From: Haloarchaeobius iranensis
Lineage (GTDB): Archaea > Halobacteriota > Halobacteria > Halobacteriales > Natrialbaceae
Direction of reading: 5' to 3'
Assembly (NCBI RefSeq): GCF_900103505.1
Contig: NZ_FNIA01000028.1
Location: 1 to 32,457 of the forward strand
DNA length: 32,457 nt
Shown here: piece by piece, positions 22,781 through 30,429 of the stretch
How positions within the stretch are numbered: position 1 is the stretch's first letter
How the letters are laid out: the number at the start of each line of letters is the position of its first letter
Made by a program: the position numbers and the translations under genes
The notes under the pieces: generated by a model
Databases searched by the model: none
What the model was told of the DNA's origin: nothing
What the model saw: only the letters and a program-made list of their open reading frames with translations

Positions 22781-23692
22781 TCAGGTCGGAGTCTGCCGAA
22801 TCGGCTCGAGGAGGACGGTGTCGTCGCCGTAGATACCGTCGTCCGGGCCGCCGTTGCCGCCGTTGCCGCCGTTGCCGCCGTTGCCGCCGTTGCCGCCGTT
22901 GCCGCCAGGACCGGCGCCGGGGCCGTCGTCGGAGCCGTTCTCACCGCCGGGGCCGTCGTCAGGACCGCCAGGCCCGTTTCCCGGACCGTCGGAGGTGTTC
23001 CCGCGGTTCTCCTCGCCCTGACCGGGGCCGTCACCCGGGCTGCCCGCGCCGGGACCGGTCTCGTTCCCGCAGTTCGGCCGTTCCGCCTCGCAGTCGTCCC
23101 GGTCGAGGCCGGGCACGTCCTCGGGCGGGCCGCCCCCGCCGAGTTCGCGGGCCATCTCCGCGACTTCGGGGCCGGCGAGCTCGCTCGCGTTCCGGCGGAT
23201 GTGGTCGAGCTCGGTGGTGTTCACGCCGACCTCGCGGGCGGCATCTTCGGTCTGGTTCACCGCGGAGCCGAGCGCGGCGAGCCGGCTGGTCAGCGACGCC
23301 AGCTGCGCGCGGTAGGCCACGCGGCTCATGTCGTCACGGCGCTCTTGCAGCCGTTGGCGCTGCTCCTGGAGTGCCTCGAGTCGTGCTTCGAGGGCGTTCG
23401 TGCGACCCTCGACGAGCTGGGTTCGGGTCGCGTTGTCGCCGGAGCCGTTCCAGGCGGCGGTCCACATGCCGCCCTCGACCTCGGCGTCGGCGTCGGCGGC
23501 AGCGGACTGCGTGAACGTGGAGAAGGCACCGCCCATCGACCGGTTCGAGGAGTTGTTGTTCCCCGGCTGGGTTGGCGTATCAGCGGTCGCTGCGTCGCCC
23601 ACCGGCGCGGGGGCAGGGCGGTCCGCGACCGCCACGGGGAGGGCTGCGACGGTAAGCATGACGCAGGCCAGTACAGCGAGTGTACGCTTCAT
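22781..23692 (-). CDS. Secreted coiled-coil protein with C-terminal GGN repeats
   Basis: A 303-residue protein with a Sec-type signal peptide (MKRTLAVLACVMLTVAALPVAVA, cleavage likely after the last Ala). The mature part has a Thr/Asn/Ser-rich region with several NxS/T sites (NNSS, NRS, NGS, NAT), a helical coiled-coil segment (about 90-145, with Arg and Gln-rich heptads), Cys residues in DCEAERPNCGN, and a low-complexity Gly/Pro/Asp region ending in six GGN units from 22847-22900. It ends EPIRQTPT with no membrane anchor visible. I chose ATG at 23692; a GTG precedes it (23695). TTTTAGG about 20-27 nt upstream fits a leaderless start. The closest annotation would be hypothetical. Confidence 0.8.
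   Translation of the reverse strand: MKRTLAVLACVMLTVAALPVAVADRPAPAPVGDAATADTPTQPGNNNSSNRSMGGAFSTFTQSAAADADAEVEGGMWTAAWNGSGDNATRTQLVEGRTNALEARLEALQEQRQRLQERRDDMSRVAYRAQLASLTSRLAALGSAVNQTEDAAREVGVNTTELDHIRRNASELAGPEVAEMARELGGGGPPEDVPGLDRDDCEAERPNCGNETGPGAGSPGDGPGQGEENRGNTSDGPGNGPGGPDDGPGGENGSDDGPGAGPGGNGGNGGNGGNGGNGGNGGPDDGIYGDDTVLLEPIRQTPT
22847..22900. repeat. 9-bp tandem repeat within the secreted protein gene
   Basis: Six perfect copies of GCCGCCGTT (plus strand) encode Gly-Gly-Asn on the minus strand, followed by a related GCCGCCAGG. Perfect identity at the DNA level, including synonymous positions, suggests replication slippage and possible copy-number variation between strains. Confidence 0.9.
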
Positions 23693-23868
23693 CACCGTGG
23701 CCTAGGACTGACTACCCTAAAAACCTCTACCACCGTTCGGACGGTTCACCCGCGGGAGCGCGACCGTTCAGAACCGTTTTCCCGGTTGCAGTCGGTCGAT
23801 TTGTGGTCCAACATAAGTGCTGCCCGGTAGCCTTTTGCGTGTCAATGTCTTTCATACAAGTGCACAGT

Positions 23869-24258
23869 ATGTTCGAAGAGTTCTCGACTAGCTACTACTT
23901 CGGGCGGTTGTACGTCACGCCGTCCGAGGGCGACGAGCCAGTGATGCAACGCGAGCAGCACGAGCGCGTCGCCGAACAACTCTACCACGACGGGAGCGGC
24001 GTCACCCGGGTCGACAGCCCGCTGGTGATGAAACTGGACACGGCCCACCTGGCCGTGCGAGGCGAGGACGGAGTCCCCGCGGACACACTCGCGGTACCGG
24101 CGTCGCTCCTCGAGCGGACCGACATCACCAACCCGCCGGAGCTCACCGAGGTGTTCCTCGCGAAGGCGGACCGCGCCTCGCAGCTGCTCCAGTTCACGGG
24201 GTACGACGCGGCCGAGCCGGCCGACAAGTTCGACGCGGGACCGAACACGGGCATCTGA
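23869..24258 (+). CDS. Haloarchaeal conserved protein, DUF5802-like
   Basis: A 129-residue soluble protein beginning MFEEFSTSYYFGRLYVTPSEG. The segments QREQHERVAEQLY, LVMKLDTAHLAVRGEDGVPADTLAVP and EVFLAKADRASQLLQFTG match, from memory, the haloarchaea-only family DUF5802. The frame is open upstream to 23680, and an in-frame ATG at 23845 (MSFIQVHS) is possible; I chose 23869 because the recognised family starts with MFEEF. No motif indicates a function. It is divergent from the secreted repeat protein. Confidence 0.8.
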   Translation: MFEEFSTSYYFGRLYVTPSEGDEPVMQREQHERVAEQLYHDGSGVTRVDSPLVMKLDTAHLAVRGEDGVPADTLAVPASLLERTDITNPPELTEVFLAKADRASQLLQFTGYDAAEPADKFDAGPNTGI

Positions 24259-24335
24259 GCCCCCACCGCCGCTTTTCTCCGACGGATGGCGCGACTGCGC
24301 AACCTAGAAGTGCGCGGCTCTCCCGGATGCGTACG

Positions 24336-25229
24336 ATGCTCGACGAGCTGCTCGGCCGTGCGGCGCTGAAGGAGCGCATCGATGAGCTGGAGGCTGAGTG
24401 CGAGGACCTGTCGGCCCAGCTCGAGGCGGAGTCCGAGCGCCGCGTGGACGCCGTCAGCGCCAGACAGGACGCGGAGGAGCGCGTCAACCGGCTGGAGGAC
24501 CGCATCGCCCAGCTGGAGGGCGAGCTCGACCGCCGCGAGGACGACGGCGACGACCTCGCCTTCCGCGACCGGACCGACCTCCGCGGCGAGCGACTCGACG
24601 CGGTGCTCGCACGGCTGGAATCCATCGAGACGGAGCCCGAGGGCGTCGTCTCGGCAGCCGTCGCGGACGGCGCGGACGCGCCCGACGCCGTCGCCGACCT
24701 GCTCGGCGACCGCGCCCGACTGGTCGAACGCGCAACGCCTTGCCTCGTCTACGCCGACGACGCCGGCCTCGTCTCCGCCGTCCTGGAGCCGCCGGTCCAG
24801 CCCGAGCCGTTCTGCGAGTGGGGCGATTCGGCCCGGCTCGACCGCTCGTGGTGCCAGCCGACGGGGGCGTTCGCCCTCGCCCTCGTCCGTGCCGACGTGT
24901 TCGCGATCGGCGAGTACGACGGCCGCGAGCGGCGGGCCGCGCGCTCGTTCGAGAGCGACGTGAAGAGCGACCACTCGAAGGGCGGCTTCTCGCAGGGTCG
25001 GTTCGAGCGCATCCGCGACGAGCAGATCCAGGACCACCTCGCGGAGTGCCGTGCGGCGATCTCCGAGCGGGACGCCGACCGGCTGTTCGTCGTCGGCGAC
25101 CGACGGTTGGTCGACGAGTTCGGCGACGAGGCCGCGGCGACCGCGGCCGTGGACGTGAGCGAGCGCGGCGCGGGGGGGCTGGACGCCGCGCTGCACGAGT
25201 TCTTCACCACCCGGCTGTCGACGTTCTAG
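24336..25229 (+). CDS. Vms1/ANKZF1-like release factor (VLRF1 domain) with coiled coil
   Basis: A 297-residue protein. Residues 8-70 form a coiled coil (Arg/Glu/Leu heptads such as LKERIDELEAECEDLSAQLE). The second half is an eRF1-like domain: LALVRADVFAIGEYDG followed by FESDVKSDHSKGGFSQGRFERIRDEQ with GGFSQGRF at 216-223. This corresponds to the GGQ-type loop of the VLRF1 family, where Vms1/ANKZF1 cleave peptidyl-tRNA from stalled ribosomes. The middle position is Phe with a nearby Gln, as in Vms1. Ending LDAALHEFFTTRLSTF. An in-frame ATG three codons upstream (24327) is also possible. Role in ribosome rescue is inferred from the family. Confidence 0.85.
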   Translation: MLDELLGRAALKERIDELEAECEDLSAQLEAESERRVDAVSARQDAEERVNRLEDRIAQLEGELDRREDDGDDLAFRDRTDLRGERLDAVLARLESIETEPEGVVSAAVADGADAPDAVADLLGDRARLVERATPCLVYADDAGLVSAVLEPPVQPEPFCEWGDSARLDRSWCQPTGAFALALVRADVFAIGEYDGRERRAARSFESDVKSDHSKGGFSQGRFERIRDEQIQDHLAECRAAISERDADRLFVVGDRRLVDEFGDEAAATAAVDVSERGAGGLDAALHEFFTTRLSTF

Positions 25230-25341
25230 CGGCCCGGCAGACCTCGGGTGGGCCGTCCGGCGGGCAGCCGGAGGCTCCGACAGACCCGACCACTTTGCCG
25301 TCCCGAGAACGCTTTTCCCGTCACCGGGCGAAGCCGGAGTC

Positions 25342-26355
25342 ATGCGAATCGCCATCCTCGCCCACGAGAAGTTCCCCGGCCGCGCGAAGACCGCGCTCGG
25401 GCTGTTGCGGTACAGCGACGACGAGGTGGTCGCGGTGCTCGACCGCGACACCGCCGGCAGTCGGGTCCGCGACTTCGTCGGTGACGTACAGGATGCCCCC
25501 ATCGTCGCGTCGATGGCCGATGCGCCCGACTGTGACGCGCTGGTCGTCGGCATCGCGCCCATCGGCGGCGGTTTCGAGGAGTCCTGGCGCGACGACGTGC
25601 GGACGGCGCTCCGAAACGGCTGCGACCTCGTCGCCGGCCTGCACTACTTCCTCGAAGACGACGACGAGTTCAGCGAGCTGGCCGCGGCCCACGGCGGCGA
25701 CATCTGGGACGTTCGCCGGCCGCCCGCGGACCTGACCGTCGCCGACGGGGTGGCGGGAGAGGTCGACGCCGAGGTCGTCTGCACCGTCGGGACCGACTGC
25801 TCCGTCGGGAAGATGACGGCGACGATGGAGCTCTGCGAGGCGGCCCGGGCGGCCGGCCACGACGCGGCCGTGGTTCCGACGGGCCAGACCGGCATCATGA
25901 TCGAGAACTGGGGCGTGCCCGTCGACCGCGTGGTCAGTGACTTCACCGCGGGCGCGGTCGAGTCGATGATACTCGAGAAGGGCGACGAGTACGACTACCT
26001 GTTCGTCGAGGGCCAGGGCTCCATCACCCACCCGGCGTACTCGGCTGTCACCTGTGGTATCCTCCACGGCGCACAGCCGGACTCGCTGGTGCTCTGCCAC
26101 GAGGCCGGGCGCGAGGCGGTTCACGGCTACGAGTCCTACCCGCTCCAGCCCGTCGAGACGTACGTCGACCTGTACGAGGAACTGGCCGCGCCGGTCCGCG
26201 AGACGGGCGTCGTCGCCGGCGCGCTGAACACCGTCTCCGTGGAGGACGACGCCGCGGCCCGCGACGCCGTCGACGAGTTCGCGGACACGCTTGGCACGCC
26301 CGCGACGGACCTCGTGCGCTTCGGTGCCGGCGACGTGCTGGAGGCGATACTGTGA
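25342..26355 (+). CDS. DUF1611 protein (DgcN-like, COG3367)
   Basis: A 337-residue protein of the DUF1611 family. A short N-terminal Rossmann-like domain (MRIAILAHEKFPGRAKTALGLL) precedes a P-loop NTPase-like domain with CTVGTDCSVGKMTATMEL (Walker-A-like GTDCSVGKMT at 150-159), GQTGIMIENWGVPVDRVV, and FVEGQGSITHPAYS. Members paired with an enolase-superfamily epimerase include DgcN, described as a D-glutamate N-acetyltransferase; the downstream gene is such an epimerase, coupled by overlapping GTG/TGA. A GCTTTTCCC element about 27 nt upstream supports ATG at 25342. Activity here is inferred from context. Confidence 0.87.
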   Translation: MRIAILAHEKFPGRAKTALGLLRYSDDEVVAVLDRDTAGSRVRDFVGDVQDAPIVASMADAPDCDALVVGIAPIGGGFEESWRDDVRTALRNGCDLVAGLHYFLEDDDEFSELAAAHGGDIWDVRRPPADLTVADGVAGEVDAEVVCTVGTDCSVGKMTATMELCEAARAAGHDAAVVPTGQTGIMIENWGVPVDRVVSDFTAGAVESMILEKGDEYDYLFVEGQGSITHPAYSAVTCGILHGAQPDSLVLCHEAGREAVHGYESYPLQPVETYVDLYEELAAPVRETGVVAGALNTVSVEDDAAARDAVDEFADTLGTPATDLVRFGAGDVLEAIL

Positions 26356-27377
26356 ACCTCTCCGTCGAGCGCGTCTCCCTCGAGCTCGCGGAGACGTTCA
26401 CCATCTCGCGGGGCTCAACCGACCGGACCGACAACGTGGTCGTCCGCATCTCCGACGGCGGGCACGAGGGCATCGGCGCGGCCGCGCCATCCACGCACTA
26501 CGGCGAGACCGCGGCCACCGTCGAGGCTGCCATCGAGCGCCTCCGTCCCACCGTCGAGGCCGTCGACGACCCGTTCCAGGTCGAGCGGGTCGAGCGCGAA
26601 CTCGCCCACGAACTGGGGCGGAACCCGGCCGCGCGCTGTGCGGTCTCCATCGCGCTGCACGACCTCGTCGGCCGCCACACCGACCTCCCGCTCTGGCGCT
26701 ACTGGGGGCTCGACCCCGACGCCGCCCCCGACACGTCCTACACCGTCGGCATCGGCGACCCGGAGACGATGGCCGACCGCGCCCGCCGCGCCGCCGACGC
26801 CGGCTACGGCACGCTGAAGGTGAAGGTCGGCACCGACGACGACCGCGCGAGGGTCGACGCCGTCGCCGAGGCCGTACCGGACGCCACGCTGCGGCTCGAC
26901 GCCAACGAGGCCTGGACGCCGAAGGACGCAGTCAGGAACGCGGAGTGGCTCGCCGACTACGACGTGGAGTTCCTCGAACAGCCCGTGCCCGCCGCCGACC
27001 CCGAGGGACTGCGCTACGTCTACGAGCACTCCCCGCTCCCCGTCGCCGTCGACGAGTCCTGTGTCACGCTCCCTGACGTTCCCGCCGTCGCCGACCGAGC
27101 CGACGTGGCCGTCCTCAAGCTGATGAAGTGCGGGGGGCTCGTCGAGGCCCGCCGGATGGTCCACGCGGCCCGCGCCCACGGCCTCGACGTGATGCTCGGC
27201 TGCATGATCGAGACCGACGCGGCCATCTCGGCCGGTGCACAGCTCGCGCCGCTCTGTGACTACGTCGACCTCGACGGCTCGCTCCTGCTGGACGACGACT
27301 CCGACCCCTACGAGGGGCCGGTCCGGGCGGGCGGCCACATCGACCTCGACGACCAGCCCGGAATCGGACTGCGGTAA
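26352..27377 (+). CDS. Dipeptide epimerase-like enolase-superfamily racemase (DgcA-like)
   Basis: A 341-residue member of the mandelate racemase/muconate-lactonizing subgroup. After the capping domain, the barrel carries the catalytic KVK (Lys156, Lys158), metal ligands Asp183 (RLDANEAW), Glu209 (FLEQP) and Asp234 (VDES), and Lys256/Lys259 in VLKLMKCGG, the pattern of dipeptide (Ala-Glu type) epimerases and of N-acetyl-D-glutamate racemase. It starts at GTG 26352; the TGA of the DUF1611 gene lies at 26353-26355, so the two overlap by 4 nt and are translationally coupled. Archaea lack murein, so an Ala-Glu epimerase in peptidoglycan recycling makes little sense, whereas a D-amino-acid role does. 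Confidence 0.9.
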   Translation: MNLSVERVSLELAETFTISRGSTDRTDNVVVRISDGGHEGIGAAAPSTHYGETAATVEAAIERLRPTVEAVDDPFQVERVERELAHELGRNPAARCAVSIALHDLVGRHTDLPLWRYWGLDPDAAPDTSYTVGIGDPETMADRARRAADAGYGTLKVKVGTDDDRARVDAVAEAVPDATLRLDANEAWTPKDAVRNAEWLADYDVEFLEQPVPAADPEGLRYVYEHSPLPVAVDESCVTLPDVPAVADRADVAVLKLMKCGGLVEARRMVHAARAHGLDVMLGCMIETDAAISAGAQLAPLCDYVDLDGSLLLDDDSDPYEGPVRAGGHIDLDDQPGIGLR

Positions 27378-27387
27378 CGACGACTCC

Positions 27388-27532
27388 TCGATTTTCCACG
27401 TGGCGCGCGGCTGGCGAGCGTGCCGAAGGCCGCGAGCCATCCGCGCGAGGGACGAGGAGCGCAGCGCAGCGAGCACCGCAGGAGGTTGGGGAGGTTAGAG
27501 GTGCGGTGCTGTCGGGTGGGACTGAAAGGGGC
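27388..27532 (+). other. Left part of the hisS upstream repeat region
   Basis: Non-coding GC-rich block after the epimerase gene, containing GAGGAGCGCAGCGCAGCGAGC and a run of direct sub-repeats GCAGC. It runs into CTGTCGGGTGGGACTGAAAG at about 27509-27528. I have seen this wording repeatedly in haloarchaeal intergenic regions (from memory). No gene is visible; overlapping open frames lack domains. Confidence 0.45.
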
Positions 27533-27671
27533 GAGGCGCTCGGCGAACCCCGGCGACGTGAGGACCGCAGAAACGAGGACCGCAACGAGCCGCGGGAGCC
27601 GAGCGCCTCGGAGCTTTCTGGCTGTTGTCGACACCCACGAATCCCACGACTGGCGGGGCTTTCTGGCTGTT
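27533..27671 (+). repeat. Structured interspersed repeat, copy 2
   Basis: An 11-bp perfect inverted repeat, GAGGCGCTCGG (27533-27543) with CCGAGCGCCTC (27599-27609), encloses two identical decamers GAGGACCGCA (27560-27569 and 27575-27584). The right stem is followed by GAGCTTTCTGGCTGTT, and the 14-mer GCTTTCTGGCTGTT occurs twice, at 27613-27626 and 27658-27671 (45 nt apart). The copy near pgi (14063-14125, minus strand) has the same decamer period and the same 29-nt distance to GCTTTCTGGCT. It lies 100-240 nt upstream of hisS. The next 100 nt to hisS hold nothing recognisable. Confidence 0.75.
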
Positions 27672-27772
27672 TACAGAACAAGCTGTTCCCAGGACTAACT
27701 TCGGGAACACGAATCCAGCGACGACAGGCGATGATGGAAGCTTTCAAGCGCGCGCTGGCCGAATCCCGCTCC

Positions 27773-29086
27773 ATGTACGAGGGACTCAAAGGGTTCCGTG
27801 ACGTCTACCCCGCGGAGATGGCGGCCTACCGGGCCGTCATGGACACGGTCGAGGAGACGGCGCGGAGCTACGGTTTCCGAGAAATCTCCACGCCGGCACT
27901 GGAGCGCACCGAGATGTACGTCGACAAGTCGGGCGAGGAGATCGTCGAGGAACTGTACGCCTTCGAGGACAAGGGGGGGCGGGACGTCTCGCTCACCCCG
28001 GAACTGACACCGACGGTCGCGCGGATGGTCGTCGCGAAGCAGCAGGAGCTCTCCAAACCCATCAAGTGGTTCTCGACCCGGCCGTTCTGGCGCTACGAGC
28101 AGGTCCAGCAGGGGCGGTTCCGCGAGTTCTACCAGACGAACGTCGACATCTTCGGCTCCGCGGAGCCGGAGGCCGACGCCGAGGTGCTCTCGTTCGCGGC
28201 GGACATGCTGACGAACTTCGGGCTGACGGCCGACGAGTTCGAGTTCCGCGTCTCGCACCGCGACATCCTCGGGGGGCTGCTCCGGGAGTTCGACGCGGAC
28301 GTCGACACCACGAACGCCATCCGCGCGGTGGACAAGCGGGCGAAGGTGGCCGAGAACGAGTACCTCGACCTGCTGTACGAGGCCGGGCTCACGTACGACC
28401 AGGCGCGGGAGTTCGACGACCTGCTGCTGGCGGGCGACGACGACCTGGACGCGCTGACCGAGTGGGCGGAGAGCGAGCAGGTCCACGACGCGGTCACGAA
28501 CCTGCAGGCGGTGCTCGCCGCGGCCGAGGACTTCGGCGTGCGCGAGTTCTGTGACGTGTCGCTGACGACCGCGCGCGGGCTGGACTACTACACGGGCGTC
28601 GTCTTCGAGTGCTTCGACTCGACGGGCGAGGTCTCCCGCGCCGTCTTCGGCGGCGGGCGCTACGACGACCTCATCGAGTCCTTCGGCGGCCAGCCGACGC
28701 CCGCGGTCGGCGTCGCGCCGGGCGTGATGAACTCCACGCTCCCGCTGCTCCTCCAGCGTGCAGGGGTCTGGCCCGAGGAGGCGGTCGCCACGGACTACTA
28801 CGTGCTCTCCGTCGGCGACACCCGGCCCGTCGCGGCACGGGTCGCCCGCGACCTGCGCGAGCGCGGCCACGTCGTCGAGACGGACGTGTCGTCCCGGAGC
28901 TTCGGCGCGCAGCTCGGCTACGCAGATTCGATAAACGCCGAGACGGTCGTCGTCGTCGGCGAGCAGGACCTCGCGAACGACGAGGTGACGGTGAAGGACA
29001 TGGCGTCGGGCGACGAGACCACCGCACCGGTCGACGCGTTCCCGGGCGAGCACGACCGCCCGACGTACGACACGTTCGCGGAGTAG
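27773..29086 (+). CDS. hisS: Histidyl-tRNA synthetase
   Basis: A 437-residue class II aminoacyl-tRNA synthetase. Motif 1 and 2 regions are visible: FWRYEQVQQGRFREFYQTNVDIFG holds motif 2 (the Arg binds ATP), and RGLDYYTGVVFE is the His-specific HisA motif; GGGRYDDLIESFGGQPTPAVGVAPG holds motif 3. A C-terminal anticodon-binding domain covers about 330-437. I chose ATG at 27773 (MYEGLKGFRDVYPAEM), the usual haloarchaeal start; an ATG at 27731 adds 14 residues (MMEAFKRALAESRS). Downstream, an unknown convergent gene begins 6 nt after the stop. Confidence 0.94.
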   Translation: MYEGLKGFRDVYPAEMAAYRAVMDTVEETARSYGFREISTPALERTEMYVDKSGEEIVEELYAFEDKGGRDVSLTPELTPTVARMVVAKQQELSKPIKWFSTRPFWRYEQVQQGRFREFYQTNVDIFGSAEPEADAEVLSFAADMLTNFGLTADEFEFRVSHRDILGGLLREFDADVDTTNAIRAVDKRAKVAENEYLDLLYEAGLTYDQAREFDDLLLAGDDDLDALTEWAESEQVHDAVTNLQAVLAAAEDFGVREFCDVSLTTARGLDYYTGVVFECFDSTGEVSRAVFGGGRYDDLIESFGGQPTPAVGVAPGVMNSTLPLLLQRAGVWPEEAVATDYYVLSVGDTRPVAARVARDLRERGHVVETDVSSRSFGAQLGYADSINAETVVVVGEQDLANDEVTVKDMASGDETTAPVDAFPGEHDRPTYDTFAE

Positions 29087-29092
29087 TCGGTC

Positions 29093-29512
29093 TTACGCGG
29101 TCTGTATCTTCCGGCGGGTGCGGTCGATGATGGCGGTCTGGACCATCGCGCCCGGCGTCTCGAACTCGGTCGTCCGCGAGAGGAACGTGCTGTTGGCCGC
29201 CGCCGGGTTCTCGCCGTCAGGCGTCTCCCCGGCGAACGCGGCCGTGATCTCCGTCTCGGTCCACGGGCTCGACTCGAGGAACGCCTCGAAGTCGTCGAAC
29301 TCGCTGTGTGCGGCCATGAACTCGGGCGTAAAGAGCGTCGCGAGGTCTGCATCGCCGTCGGCCACCGACTCGGCGAGCTCGGCGCTCTCGCCCAGCACGT
29401 CCGTGATTCGAGCCACCTCGTCGGCCGTGTACTCGCCCTCGCCGACGCCGAGCTGTGCGGCCAGGTCAGCGCCGACCACCTCGGCGACCTCTGCACCCGT
29501 GAACGTCTCCAT
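29093..29512 (-). CDS. Acidic protein, unknown function
   Basis: A 139-residue soluble, very acidic protein beginning METFTGAEVAEVVGADLAAQ. It appears all-alpha in the first half (helices around TADEVARITDVLGESAELAESV and EFMAAHSEFDDFEAFLESS), ending with TTEFETPGAMVQTAIIDRTRRKIQTA. No Cys, no motif, signal peptide or membrane segment. I do not recognise a family. Its composition and length fit a real haloarchaeal gene rather than a shadow frame. It is convergent with hisS and divergent from truA. Confidence 0.7.
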   Translation of the reverse strand: METFTGAEVAEVVGADLAAQLGVGEGEYTADEVARITDVLGESAELAESVADGDADLATLFTPEFMAAHSEFDDFEAFLESSPWTETEITAAFAGETPDGENPAAANSTFLSRTTEFETPGAMVQTAIIDRTRRKIQTA

Positions 29513-29578
29513 GGTCGTAGGTGCGTGCGGGGGCTCCTAACCCTGTTGGCGGCGGTCCGGGTCGCGACGACGAGGGGA

Positions 29579-29584
29579 TTATAC
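29579..29584 (+). promoter_or_regulatory. TATA element of truA
   Basis: TTATAC lies 24-29 nt upstream of the GTG at 29608. It fixes that GTG as the start of a leaderless message; any longer version of the protein would include the TATA element in its coding region. Confidence 0.6.
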
Positions 29585-29607
29585 TCACCCGCGACGAACC
29601 GCCGGGC

Positions 29608-30429
29608 GTGCCACGCCGCGCCTTCCGCGTCGCCTACGACGGCCGGCCGTTCCACGGCTTCCAGCGCCAGCCGTCGGTCCCGACCGTCGAGGGCGCGCTG
29701 TTCGACGCGCTCCGGGAGCTGGGCGTGCTTGCCGACGATGCGCCCAAACCGCCGGGCTACGCGGCGGCCGGGCGGACGGACGCCGGCGTCTTCGGGCTCG
29801 GACAGACCGTCGCGTTCGACGCGCCGGAGTGGCTCACTCCGCGGGCGTTCAACGGCGAACTCCCGGCGACGGTGCGGACGTGGGCCCACGCCGATGCGCC
29901 GGCGGACTTCCACGCCACCCACGACGCGGCGAGCCGGGCGTACGAGTACCACCTGTACGCACCTGACGCCGACCTGGGACTGGCCCGCGCGGCCGTCGAC
30001 CGCCTCCGCGGGACTCACGATTTCCGCGACCTTTCGGCGGTCTCGTCGGGGAACACGGCCCGCACGCTGACGGCCGCGACGGTCGAGCGCGACGGGGAGT
30101 TCCTGGTTCTCGGGGTCCGGGGCGACGGCTTCCTCCACGAGCTCGTCCGGCGGCTCGTCTCGCTGGTGCGGTCGGTCGCCGTCGGGAGCGTCCCGGTCGA
30201 ACGCGTCGAGGGCGTCCTCGCGCCGGGGACGCTCCCGGACCACGAGATTCCGCCACCGGCACCGTCCGGTGGGCTCGTCTTCGTCGACGCTGCGTACCCC
30301 GGGCTGGCGTTCGCGCCCGACCACCGTGGGGCGGCGAGCGTCGCCGAGGTGTTCGGTGACCGGGCCGCCAAGGCGGCGACACGGGGCCGACTTTGCCGGC
30401 GGGTCGCCGACGGCGTCCGCGAGGATTAG
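29608..30429 (+). CDS. truA: tRNA pseudouridine synthase A
   Basis: A 273-residue enzyme converting U38-U40 in tRNA anticodon arms to pseudouridine. The catalytic Asp is in AAAGRTDAGVFG; FRVAYDGRPFHGFQRQ at the N-terminus and RGDGFLHELVRRLVSLV further on match TruA. The start is GTG at 29608 (VPRRAFRVAYDG), supported by a TATA element and by the usual N-terminus; a longer frame upstream has unrelated sequence. The stop overlaps the stop of the M28 peptidase gene by 3 nt on the opposite strand. Confidence 0.93.
   Translation: MPRRAFRVAYDGRPFHGFQRQPSVPTVEGALFDALRELGVLADDAPKPPGYAAAGRTDAGVFGLGQTVAFDAPEWLTPRAFNGELPATVRTWAHADAPADFHATHDAASRAYEYHLYAPDADLGLARAAVDRLRGTHDFRDLSAVSSGNTARTLTAATVERDGEFLVLGVRGDGFLHELVRRLVSLVRSVAVGSVPVERVEGVLAPGTLPDHEIPPPAPSGGLVFVDAAYPGLAFAPDHRGAASVAEVFGDRAAKAATRGRLCRRVADGVRED

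Noticed and set aside
22847..22900. CRISPR-like array
   Set aside because: The units are 9 bp without spacers and lie within a coding frame as GGN codons.
27533..27671. CRISPR array or tRNA-like gene upstream of hisS
   Set aside because: The repeated units are short and not separated by spacers of uniform length; no T-arm or acceptor pairing is present.
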